In this document: positions 45,928 through 54,517 of the stretch, in pieces | Numbering within the stretch: the stretch's first letter is position 1 | How the letters are laid out: each line of letters opens with the position of its first letter | NCBI RefSeq assembly: GCF_051513965.1 | Contig: NZ_CP195847.1 | Location: forward strand, 744,001 to 808,000 | Origin: Paramicrobacterium sp051513965 | Lineage (GTDB): Bacteria > Actinomycetota > Actinomycetes > Actinomycetales > Microbacteriaceae | Reading direction: 5' to 3' | DNA length: 64,000 nt | The notes under the pieces: generated by a model | Databases searched by the model: none | Seen by the model: the letters and a program-made list of their open reading frames with translations, nothing else | Told to the model about the DNA's origin: nothing | Translations under genes and position numbers: made by a program

Positions 45928-46940
45928 CGGCCTTTCCTCGTTCCACGCTCGTGGCGCTCGCCGCGGCGTTCTCGGCGTACCACATCGCCCGCGGCATCCT
46001 CACGCTCGGAGTTCCGACGAACGCCGGTCCGACCATCGTCGCCCTCGTGCTCTACGCCGTCATCACGGTCGTCGTGCTGCTGCCGTGGAACGCCGGCGTT
46101 CCGCAGTGGGTGGCCGCTCTGACGTTCTCGTGCGCCGTCGCGATCACGCTGCTCGTCACAAGCCAGCTCGACGTCAACGAGTACAACGGGTACGCCACGT
46201 GGCACACGAACGCCGAGGGAACGCTCATGACGATCCTGATGGTGCGGGGTCGAAAGATCTACGCGGTCGCCGGGACGCTCTTTCTCGTGATCTACTCGCT
46301 CGTGTGGTGCGGGCTCGTCGGGTCGGCGCAGATCGGCGTCACCGGCGCCGTCGCCTGGGTTGTGCTCGCGTACATCATGACGAGCGCGCTGCAGCGGGCG
46401 TCCGACGACGCCGACAAGCTCGTGCAGGCCGAGCGGGAGGCCGTCCGTTGGGAGGCGGCGCAGCACGCACACCGCTCCGAGCGTCGCGCCCGTCTGGCGA
46501 CCGCGAGCCGCGTGGCAGGGCCCATGCTGCGCGATGTCGTTCTCGCCGAAGGTCGATTGACGGATGCCGAGCGGGCCCAGGCCCGTCTGCTCGAAGCGCG
46601 GCTGCGTGACGACATCCGCGGCCGGGCACTCGTCGATGACCGGGTGAGGGATGCCGCGGAGGCAGCGCGCCGCAGGGGCATCGTTGTCCAGCTTCTCGAC
46701 GAGGGCACCATCGATGATCTCGAAGACAAACAGAGGAAGCGCGTGCTGACGCGCATCGCGGAGGCGATCGAGAGCGCTGACACCGAGCGGCTCATCGTGC
46801 GGACCGCTCCGGAGCGCTCGGACGTCGCCGTCACGATCGTCGGGCTCAGCGCCCCTGCGCAGGGAAGCGACGACCCGGACGACGACGTCGACGTGTGGCT
46901 CGAGATTCCGCGGTGGGTTCGCCCGGCGCGGCATCCGTGA
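45924..46940 (+). CDS. Membrane protein of unknown function co-transcribed with the two-component system
   Basis: 338 residues from the ATG that overlaps the kinase stop, with GAGGAGG upstream. It has about five to six hydrophobic segments in the first 160 residues, then a charged helical region with coiled-coil character (QRASDDADKLVQAEREAVRW). The C-terminal part (LRDDIRGRALVDDRVRDAA, AVTIVGLSAP) could be a degenerate kinase-like ATPase domain lacking His and G boxes. I recognise no family with confidence. Coupling suggests it modulates or partners the kinase. Confidence 0.75.
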   Translation: MTAFPRSTLVALAAAFSAYHIARGILTLGVPTNAGPTIVALVLYAVITVVVLLPWNAGVPQWVAALTFSCAVAITLLVTSQLDVNEYNGYATWHTNAEGTLMTILMVRGRKIYAVAGTLFLVIYSLVWCGLVGSAQIGVTGAVAWVVLAYIMTSALQRASDDADKLVQAEREAVRWEAAQHAHRSERRARLATASRVAGPMLRDVVLAEGRLTDAERAQARLLEARLRDDIRGRALVDDRVRDAAEAARRRGIVVQLLDEGTIDDLEDKQRKRVLTRIAEAIESADTERLIVRTAPERSDVAVTIVGLSAPAQGSDDPDDDVDVWLEIPRWVRPARHP

Positions 46941-46985
46941 CTCTTTCGTGGCGGCGCGCAGAGCACGTTCCGCAGGGCATGGAAA

Positions 46986-47017
46986 AGGGGGACCGGCTCC
47001 CTAATTCCGGTCCCCCT
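46986..47017. terminator. Hairpin terminator between convergent operons
   Basis: An 11-bp perfect stem (AGGGGGACCGG with CCGGTCCCCCT) and a 10-nt loop. On the minus strand the stem is followed by TTTT, so it suits transcripts from accD-accE; on the plus strand it lies 45 bp past the membrane-protein stop. Confidence 0.75.
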
Positions 47018-47084
47018 CAAGCCCCGGATGACAACGACAACCCGAATATCGTTCTCATCCGCCCCCAAACCAGATATCCATTCC

Positions 47085-47179
47085 CTAGGTGGATACCCGG
47101 CCTATGGTGAAACTCTGAGAGTGCCACCTAGCAATAGCTATTCTCGCGGGGATGGGCCGCCGACGCTAGTCGGCTTTTT
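47085..47179 (+). ncRNA. Candidate small structured RNA with intrinsic terminator
   Basis: An 8-bp stem CTAGGTGG (47085-47092) with CCACCTAG (47124-47131) encloses an inner ACTCT-G-AGAGT hairpin. The palindrome AATAGCTATT follows at 47133-47142. The segment ends in GCCGAC-GCTA-GTCGGC-TTTTT (47159-47179), a rare true U-tract terminator in this GC-rich DNA. No coding gene lies upstream on the plus strand within reach that needs it, because a separate hairpin already ends that operon. It matches no family I can name. Confidence 0.4.
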
Positions 47180-47210
47180 GGGGGACAACGTCTGAGACGT
47201 GGTGTCCCCC
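47180..47210. terminator. GGGGGAC hairpin downstream of accE
   Basis: GGGGGAC pairs with GTCCCCC around an inner ACGTCT-G-AGACGT stem, 34 bp beyond the accE stop. It probably ends the accD-accE transcript on the minus strand. Confidence 0.6.
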
Positions 47211-47243
47211 ATTCCGGGAACTATACCCGGGTCCTGTCGGCCA

Positions 47244-47503
47244 TTACGCCGAGAAATTGCGCCAGCGCCCGGGTCCGGGCGTGATGGGGCGGCGAATCGG
47301 TCGCTGCGAACGTGACCACTCGCTCGGCGTGTCGTCGGCGTCGGAGAGACCGCTCTCGCGGACCTCGGCGATCGCCGCCGCGAGAACTGCGCTCACCGCG
47401 GCGACCTCTTCTTCGGTCGGCGCGCCGCGGACGATGCGGAAAGCACCCTCCGGGTGCGCCTCCTCGCCATCCGTAATCGGTGCCGCGTGCTTTCCAGGAG
47501 CCA

Positions 47504-47504
<1 letters not shown>
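47244..47504 (-). CDS. accE: Acyl-CoA carboxylase epsilon subunit
   Basis: 86 residues from the ATG at 47504, which shares one base with the accD stop. The conserved core is FRIVRGAPTEEEVAAVSAVL, the short helix shared by all AccE proteins, ending in the basic Trp-containing motif SEWSRSQRPIRRP. It stabilises the alpha-beta carboxylase complex in actinobacteria. The N-terminal 25 residues are low-complexity, as is usual. Confidence 0.9.
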
Positions 47505-49108
<1,604 letters not shown>

Positions 49109-49239
49109 GACGTTCACTCTATCTCGGCAACCCAGCGTCACACCCTTGGAGGGTTCCGACAAGCCGATTTCGAGACATTGGTGGATGTCAACAGGAAGGG
49201 ATGCCGCGTCGCACAGACTCGCGCAATACGCTTAGTGTC

Positions 49240-50076
49240 ATGACTTCCCCCGATCTCTCCGAGAGCCGCGAGATCGCCTCCGCTGTCACGTGGCGGGAAT
49301 CCTCCGGCTCGACGAACGCCGATCTCGTCGCCGAGGCCACCGCGAATCCTGACGCATGGCCCGACCTCTCCGTCCTCGTCACGGACAATCAGACGACCGG
49401 GCGCGGCCGCCTCGATCGTGTGTGGACCACTCCTCCTGGGTCGAGTCTCGCGACCTCTGTACTGCTTCGGCCCGATGTTCCGGCCGACCGCATCGGTTGG
49501 ATTCCGCTCATGGCGGGGCTCGCGATGACGCGCACAGTGCAGCTCCTTCTCGCGGGAGCGGGCATGCGCGCGCTCGATGCGACGCTGAAGTGGCCGAACG
49601 ACGTACTGGTGCGGGGCCTGAAGATCAGCGGCATCCTCAGCGAACTCGTGCCGGGCGAGGCGCCCGCCGTCGTGGTGGGTGCGGGACTGAACACCGATAT
49701 GACCCGTGACCAGTTGCCGATCGAAACGGCGACCTCGCTCGCCATCGAGTGCCGCCGCACGTATGCGCCGGACCGCGTGCTCGCCTTGTATCTGAAGCAG
49801 CTGCGCGCCCTCTACGAGCCGTTCGTCGCGGCCGGTGGCGACGCGCGCGCGAGTGACCTGATCTCGCAGGTGAGCACGGCGTGCGAGACGCTCGGCAAGC
49901 GGGTGCGCGTGCAGCTGCCGGGCGCCGACGACCTGCTGGGCTATGCGCGGGGACTCGACGCTGACGGGCAGCTGCTCGTGCAGCCGGACGGGGAGGCGAC
50001 GCTTCGGAGCATCGCCGCGGGGGACGTGACGCATCTTCGGCTCGAGAACGGCGCCGAGGAGTCTCCCACCGCGTGA
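49240..50076 (+). CDS. birA: Biotin-[acetyl-CoA carboxylase] ligase
   Basis: 278 residues from the ATG at 49240. Family motifs are ESSGSTNADLVAEA, the biotinyl-AMP loop TTGRGRLDRVW, KWPNDVLVRGLKISGIL and VVVGAGLNTD. The N-terminal DNA-binding domain of E. coli BirA is absent, so it is a catalytic-only ligase. It biotinylates the AccA BCCP domain, fitting its place beside accD-accE. No ribosome site is seen, so a leaderless mRNA is possible. Confidence 0.93.
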   Translation: MTSPDLSESREIASAVTWRESSGSTNADLVAEATANPDAWPDLSVLVTDNQTTGRGRLDRVWTTPPGSSLATSVLLRPDVPADRIGWIPLMAGLAMTRTVQLLLAGAGMRALDATLKWPNDVLVRGLKISGILSELVPGEAPAVVVGAGLNTDMTRDQLPIETATSLAIECRRTYAPDRVLALYLKQLRALYEPFVAAGGDARASDLISQVSTACETLGKRVRVQLPGADDLLGYARGLDADGQLLVQPDGEATLRSIAAGDVTHLRLENGAEESPTA

Positions 50077-50226
50077 GAGCAGCTGCCGCGCGGCCTGAGT
50101 GCCGCCACGGGTCGGAGCGCAGTAACCCGCGTAGCCCGTGGTGCCTGAGCGCGGCCTCGGGTCTGAGAGCAGCTGCCCGTGGCCTGAGCGCTGCTGCCGC
50201 GCGGCCTGCTCGAGTTGGCGCATCGG

Positions 50227-50305
50227 CAGAGAATCGGAAAATTTCGGTTCTTGCGGCGTGTTTTGCGCCGACATGCCGCAGCTTCCAAATATTTCCGACT
50301 CTCTG
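50227..50305. repeat. Family B palindromic repeat, left copy (B2)
   Basis: 79 bp with outer arms CAGAGAATCGGAAA and TTTCCGACTCTCTG (13 of 14 pairs) and a core TGCGGCGTGT/ACATGCCGCA. It ends 13 bp from the stop of the second nuclease-like gene. Just upstream, 50074-50208 holds direct repeats of TGAGAGCAGCTGCC and GCTGCCGCGCGGCCTG. Confidence 0.8.
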
Positions 50306-50317
50306 AAACTGAAGCGC

Positions 50318-51250
50318 CTAGAGTGCCAGCGCTGAGAGCTCGCGAGCTGGCGTGAGCTGAAGCATCCTCGTCAATGCTTCGTAAACGAGGTCCCAGTCAT
50401 CGATCGCCTGCGCATACCCCGCCCGGAGCACAGGAAGCCCGAAGAGCATCGACGTGAGAACTTTCTCCGCGTCGCGTTGCCGCTGCTCAGCGGTGGAATG
50501 GAAAGCATCCCCGTCGAGTTCCAGGCCCACGCGGCCGTCGATGAGAAGGTCGATCTTGCCGAAGCCCGGAACGCGGACCTGCGTCTCCACGGCGTGGCCG
50601 AGCCGGATGAGGCGCACGCGAACGCGACTCTCGAGCCCAGAATCGGCGCGCCCGTCGACGAGAGGAACGCACTCGCGGCGCGACACGGGGAGACCGCGCG
50701 CGATGTCGTCCCAATCGGCGGCGCTGAGAACGCCGAGACGCAGTGTGGAGTCCACACAGGCGACAGCGTGCTCCAGCTCTTGGCAGCAGACCGCTTGCCG
50801 GAGTGCCTCGGCTGGGCTGATGATCCAGTCGAGGTCTCCCTTGCGGGGGAGGATGCCCCAGTGCGCACGCGCGGGCAGAAGGACGCGCGGGCGAGAGGTC
50901 GCTTTGCTTTTCGAGCGCGGGTGGGTAACGGCCTGGGTGGTGCTGCCATCGTTCGGCTGCGGCCGCCGTCTGCGTCCGTGCTGCGGCATCGCAATGTGCG
51001 GGTGCCGATCGTCGCCCGACCACACACCCCAGCGGGCCAGCGCCGAGATGCAGCCGAGCCGTCCTCCCGAGCGGACCGTGCTGATCTGCTCAGCATCCGC
51101 GCCGTTGCCGGCCACCCAGCCGGGCATGATGCGCCGCACTCTGCCGTCGTCGAGGGCGCGGGCGATGGCGGCTCGGGACGCTCCCCGGCGAATGAGGGTT
51201 GAGATTCGGGCGATTTCGCCCTGCTGGTGAAGGAGGTCTGCCACGTCCAT
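50318..51250 (-). CDS. AbiEi-like winged-helix plus DUF559/PD-(D/E)XK nuclease-like protein, element B
   Basis: 310 residues from the ATG at 51250; longer in-frame starts run into the B3 repeat. The N-terminus has a winged-helix antitoxin-like region (IARISTLIRRGASRAAIARA, RRIMPGWVAGNGAD). A Ser/Arg-rich linker follows, then ISPAEALRQAV. The C-terminal DUF559 domain is textbook: FGKIDLLID (Asp), VGLELDGDAFHS (Glu-x-Asp-Gly and His), RQRDAEKV, and LPVLRAGYAQ. No AbiEii toxin gene is adjacent. It is bracketed by family B palindromes at 50227 and 51350, paralleling element A. Cleavage activity is inferred from fold. Confidence 0.8.
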   Translation of the reverse strand: MDVADLLHQQGEIARISTLIRRGASRAAIARALDDGRVRRIMPGWVAGNGADAEQISTVRSGGRLGCISALARWGVWSGDDRHPHIAMPQHGRRRRPQPNDGSTTQAVTHPRSKSKATSRPRVLLPARAHWGILPRKGDLDWIISPAEALRQAVCCQELEHAVACVDSTLRLGVLSAADWDDIARGLPVSRRECVPLVDGRADSGLESRVRVRLIRLGHAVETQVRVPGFGKIDLLIDGRVGLELDGDAFHSTAEQRQRDAEKVLTSMLFGLPVLRAGYAQAIDDWDLVYEALTRMLQLTPARELSALAL

Positions 51251-51349
51251 GAGGACATCTTGCGGTGATGCGCGGGGCCTTCGTCGGCCGATTCCCTCGA
51301 TTGTGGATAGCCGGCTCGAGTGCGGTGGCTGTGGACTCGGCATTCTGCC

Positions 51350-51435
51350 CAGACAAAGAATCGGAAGATCGTGGTGCGGAACGGCGTGGCGCGGCCCGAC
51401 ACGCCGCACGCGACGTCAGTTTTCCGATTCTTTGG
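51350..51435. repeat. Family B palindromic repeat, right copy (B3)
   Basis: About 86 bp with perfect 12-bp outer arms AAAGAATCGGAA and TTCCGATTCTTT, and a core that keeps GGCGTG and ACACGCCGCA. It lies 100 bp before the start of the second nuclease-like gene and is more diverged in the middle than B1 and B2. Confidence 0.78.
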
Positions 51436-51441
51436 GGCGGT

Positions 51442-51500
51442 GAAGGGAGGGAGGGAAGGAGGGAGAGAGGTGAGGGGAGAGGAGAGGAGAGCAGCGGTGA
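51442..51500 (+). other. Polypurine, potential G-quadruplex tract
   Basis: A nearly pure purine run with G3 tracts at 51445, 51449, 51453 and 51461, then repeats of GGGGAGAGGAGAGG. It is directly next to repeat B3 and about 110 bp before the PH-domain gene. The rest of the 355-bp spacer 51251-51605 shows nothing else recognisable. Confidence 0.6.
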
Positions 51501-51605
51501 GGTGGCGGGCGGCGAGTGGGGGAAGCGCGGCGCCTGGGCGCACCGAACGTGTGAACTCGTCACGTTCGGCGTGCTCACCGGGCACACAGCGCGCCGTACG
51601 GCAGA

Positions 51606-52151
51606 ATGGACGCCATGGAGGAGAACCACACCGGCGAGCAGAGCGCTGAGCGCGTCGTCGCCCGGATGCATCGGCATGGCCGCATCCTCATTCTCCCCGT
51701 CATCGTGCTGCTCATCACCGTCGGTGCCGTCTCCTTCTTCTACGGCTCCTTCCGTGAATCGTGGATCAACGTGACCATCCTGGTGTCGGGCATCGCCGCT
51801 GTGGTGCTGTTCGTTCTGCTGCCGTACTTCATGTGGCTCAACCGCCGCTACACGCTGACCACGCGCCGCGTCATTGTGCGCCAGGGTTTCTTCGTGCGCA
51901 CGCGACGCGAGCTTCTGCACTCGCGCGGCTACACCGTGACCGTCAAGCGCGGCCCCTTCCAGGCGATGTCACGCTCGGGCGACATCGTGCTGACCTCGGG
52001 CGTCGACGATCCGATCGTTCTGAAGGACGTTCCGGGAGCCAACCAGGTGCAGAGCGTTCTGCACGACCTGATCGAGCGGGCGCAGGGCCAGCTCGGGTAC
52101 GGCGGCTACGCGGCGGGTTCGGTGCTGCGCGACGAGACCTCGGTGCTCTGA
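51606..52151 (+). CDS. Membrane protein with bacterial PH domain
   Basis: 181 residues (or 178 from a second ATG at 51615; neither has a good ribosome site). Two hydrophobic segments at about 27-48 and 56-78 precede a bPH_2-type domain with YTLTTRRVIVRQGFFVRTRR and a strand-rich continuation to KDVPGANQVQSVLHDLIERA. Such proteins are membrane-bound with cytoplasmic PH folds of unknown role. The 3' end overlaps the convergent GtrA gene by 46 bp. Confidence 0.83.
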   Translation: MDAMEENHTGEQSAERVVARMHRHGRILILPVIVLLITVGAVSFFYGSFRESWINVTILVSGIAAVVLFVLLPYFMWLNRRYTLTTRRVIVRQGFFVRTRRELLHSRGYTVTVKRGPFQAMSRSGDIVLTSGVDDPIVLKDVPGANQVQSVLHDLIERAQGQLGYGGYAAGSVLRDETSVL

Positions 52152-52624
52152 GAGGTCAGAGGATGCCGCGCGGCAGCGCGCGTCGGTGAGAACACCCACC
52201 AGCGGTACAGCGCGAACCGGAACACGGCCCCAAGCGCGAGGCCGATGACGTTCGACGAGATGTTGTCGGCGAGCACACTCGTGAAGCCGAGAACGTAATG
52301 CGAGACCCAGAGGCAGGCGAGGCCGATGCCCATTCCGACGATGCTGACCGCGAAGAACTCGGCTCCCTCACGCACCGTATTGGACTGACGGCTGTCGCCG
52401 AAGGTCCAGAACCGGTTGCCGACCCAGTTGGTGAGAATGGCGAGGGTCGTCGAGACCACCTTGGCGATCATCGGGCCGGACGTGATCTCCTCGGGCGCAA
52501 GAACGGTCAGCCGCAGCGCGTTGAACACAACGATGTCGACGGCGAATCCCGCGGCGCCCACGAGCCCAAACCGAATCACCTGCATCGCCAGGGCTTTCAG
52601 CCCGGAGACGCTGCGATTCGTCAT
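52106..52624 (-). CDS. GtrA-family membrane protein
   Basis: 172 residues from the ATG at 52624, which follows AAGGGCGG; two in-frame upstream ATGs are less well placed. There are four membrane segments in GtrA order: QVIRFGLVGAAGFAVDIVVF, then TNWVGNRFWTFGDSR, FFAVSIVGMGIGLACLWVSH, and FRFALYRWWVF. GtrA proteins are thought to move lipid-linked sugars across the membrane. It is divergent from purK and convergent with the PH-domain gene, whose 3' end it overlaps. Confidence 0.87.
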   Translation of the reverse strand: MTNRSVSGLKALAMQVIRFGLVGAAGFAVDIVVFNALRLTVLAPEEITSGPMIAKVVSTTLAILTNWVGNRFWTFGDSRQSNTVREGAEFFAVSIVGMGIGLACLWVSHYVLGFTSVLADNISSNVIGLALGAVFRFALYRWWVFSPTRAAARHPLTSQSTEVSSRSTEPAA

Positions 52625-52728
52625 GCGCCCGCCCTTCATGCGAGAAGATAGAGGAGTTCGCAGTTTAGCGACAACAGTTTTCCTATAACTGAGAAGATCC
52701 GCAGTTCTCAAGACGACAGGAGCGACGC

Positions 52729-53862
52729 ATGCCCGTAGTCGGTGTCATCGGTGGTGGACAGCTTGCACGCATGATGATTCCACCCGCCATCAACCTGGGG
52801 CTCGAAATCCGAGTGCTGGCAGAGCAGGAGAATATGGCGGCGTCGCTCGCCGCGACACAGGTCGGGGACTACCGCGACGTCGACACAGTGCTCGAGTTCG
52901 CGCGGGGCGTCGACGTCATCACGTTCGACCACGAGCACGTCCCGCAGCCGGTGCTTCGCGCCCTGGTAGAGGCAGGCGTCGCGGTGCATCCCGGGCCGGA
53001 CGCGCTTCTCTACGCACAGGACAAGCTCGCCATGCGGGAGAAGCTCAGCGAACTCGGCATCCCGGTTCCGGACTGGGCGCGCGTCGAGACGGAAGAGGAG
53101 CTGCAGAGCTTCATCGACGAACATGGCGGGCACGCGGTCGTGAAGACGCCGCGCGGCGGGTACGACGGCAAGGGCGTGCGCGTCGTGTCACGTGCGCACG
53201 AGGTCGGCGACTGGTTCACGGCGCTCGCCGAAGATGGCCGGGGAGGTGCGCTCCTCGCGGAGGAGCGCGTCGACTTCCGCCGCGAGCTCGCTCAGCTGAC
53301 CGCCCGTCGTCCGTCCGGCACGCTCGCCGTCTGGCCGGTCGTCGAGACCGTGCAGAAGGACGGCGTGTGCGCCGAGGTCTTCGCCCCCGCTCCGCATTCT
53401 GCGGGACGCGTCGCCGAGGTCGCTGCGCAGATCGCGGTCGACATCGCCGAGGGCCTCGATGTGACGGGAGTCTTCGCGGTGGAGCTCTTCGAGACCACGG
53501 ACGACCGTCTGCTGGTCAACGAACTCGCGATGCGTCCGCACAACTCTGGTCACTGGTCGCAGGACGGCTCCACGACGAGCCAGTTCGAGCAGCACCTTCG
53601 CGCGGTGCTCGACCTGCCGCTCGGTGCGACCGGGCTTCGCGATGACGTGGCCGTGATGATCAACATCCTCGGCGGTCCCGCCGAGGGCACCGTCGCCGAT
53701 CGTTACCCGCAGGCGCTCGCGAAGCATCCCACGGTCAAGGTTCACAACTACGGCAAGGCTCCGCGACCGGGCCGCAAGATCGGGCACGTCAACGCGGTGG
53801 GCGACAACCTCGACGACGTCGTGTTCGAGGCTCGCGAGGCGGCGTCGTATTTTCAGGAGTGA
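52729..53862 (+). CDS. purK: N5-carboxyaminoimidazole ribonucleotide synthase
   Basis: 377 residues, ATG start with AGGAGCG upstream. N-terminal VIGGGQLARMM, FDHEHVP, the ATP-grasp region KTPRGGYDGKGVRVV and VNELAMRPHNSGHW are standard PurK motifs. It uses ATP and bicarbonate to convert AIR to N5-CAIR in purine synthesis. The usual partner purE is not adjacent in this window, which is a mild oddity. Confidence 0.95.
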   Translation: MPVVGVIGGGQLARMMIPPAINLGLEIRVLAEQENMAASLAATQVGDYRDVDTVLEFARGVDVITFDHEHVPQPVLRALVEAGVAVHPGPDALLYAQDKLAMREKLSELGIPVPDWARVETEEELQSFIDEHGGHAVVKTPRGGYDGKGVRVVSRAHEVGDWFTALAEDGRGGALLAEERVDFRRELAQLTARRPSGTLAVWPVVETVQKDGVCAEVFAPAPHSAGRVAEVAAQIAVDIAEGLDVTGVFAVELFETTDDRLLVNELAMRPHNSGHWSQDGSTTSQFEQHLRAVLDLPLGATGLRDDVAVMINILGGPAEGTVADRYPQALAKHPTVKVHNYGKAPRPGRKIGHVNAVGDNLDDVVFEAREAASYFQE

Positions 53863-53866
53863 GTGA

Positions 53867-53896
53867 TGAGGGATGCCGTCTCAGCGGCATCCCTCA
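53867..53896. terminator. Bidirectional terminator between purK and the response regulator
   Basis: A 12-bp perfect stem (TGAGGGATGCCG with CGGCATCCCTCA) and a 6-nt loop. It begins 4 bp after the purK stop and includes the stop codon of the convergent regulator. Both arms contain the over-represented word. Confidence 0.85.
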
Positions 53897-54517
53897 GATC
53901 CAGCCCTGTTGCCAGGCGTGCTCGGCGGCCTCTTGGCGAGAGGAGACGCCGAGCTTCGTCATCGCGGAGGACAGGTAGTTGCGCACCGTGCCCTGGGCGA
54001 GGTGGAGGCGCTCCGCGATCTGCTGCACGCTGAGCGTCGAGCGGCTGAGGCGCACGGCGTCGAGTTCGCGGTCCGTCAATGGGCAGCGTTCGGCGGCAAG
54101 CGCGGTTGCGGCGATCTCCGAGTCGATGTAGCGGCGGCCCGCGGCGACCTCACGGATCACGTCGGCGATCTGCTCGGCGGGAGTGGACTTCGGCACGAAT
54201 CCGGAGATGCGCGCCGAGAGTGCGCGGCGCAGCACACCCGGCCGCGCATGCCGGGTCACGAGCACGACGCGCGCCGGCACCGCGCGGATGATCTGCTCGG
54301 CGGCTTCGAGGCCGTCGGCTCCCGGCATCTCGAGGTCCAGAAGGCATACGTCCGGCCGCGTCTGGACGGCGAGCTCGACGGCGGTGAGACCGTTGTCTGC
54401 GCTCGCGACGACCTCGAGGTCGGGCTCGAGCGAGAGCAGCGCGACGAGGGCGGTGCGAATCATGTGCTCGTCATCGGCGATGAGCAGACGGATGCTGCGC
54501 GTCGACGCGTCAGCCAT
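53894..54517 (-). CDS. DesR-like response regulator (NarL/LuxR family)
   Basis: 207 residues from the ATG at 54517 with GAGGAGG upstream, overlapping the kinase end by 8 bp. The receiver has LLIADDEHMIR, VCLLDLEMPGADGL and GFVPKST. The LuxR helix-turn-helix reads LTDRELDAVRLSRSTLSVQQ, then IAERLHLAQGTVRNYLSSAM. That pattern is typical of DesR/LiaR-type regulators responding to membrane or cell-wall state; the signal here is unknown. Confidence 0.93.
   Translation of the reverse strand: MADASTRSIRLLIADDEHMIRTALVALLSLEPDLEVVASADNGLTAVELAVQTRPDVCLLDLEMPGADGLEAAEQIIRAVPARVVLVTRHARPGVLRRALSARISGFVPKSTPAEQIADVIREVAAGRRYIDSEIAATALAAERCPLTDRELDAVRLSRSTLSVQQIAERLHLAQGTVRNYLSSAMTKLGVSSRQEAAEHAWQQGWI

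Larger units (their letters stand above)
46941..47243. other. 303-bp convergent spacer with several RNA hairpins
   Basis: No ORF with coding character is seen. The spacer holds a GGGGGACCGG hairpin, a structured-RNA candidate ending in a U-tract terminator, and a GGGGGAC hairpin, each listed separately. Between 47018 and 47084 only a possible weak promoter (TTCTCA at 47052, TATCCA at 47075) can be suggested. Confidence 0.7.

Noticed and set aside
47018..47084. A 6C-type actinobacterial RNA
   Set aside because: Only one C5 run is present and the paired C-rich loops that define that motif are not there.
47112..47122. CTGAGA inside the spacer RNA resembles the TPP riboswitch box
   Set aside because: The other TPP boxes are missing and no thiamine gene follows.
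52106..52711. Longer GtrA start at 52711
   Set aside because: The extra N-terminus is basic and polar and lacks a ribosome site; it would also run into the purK promoter region.
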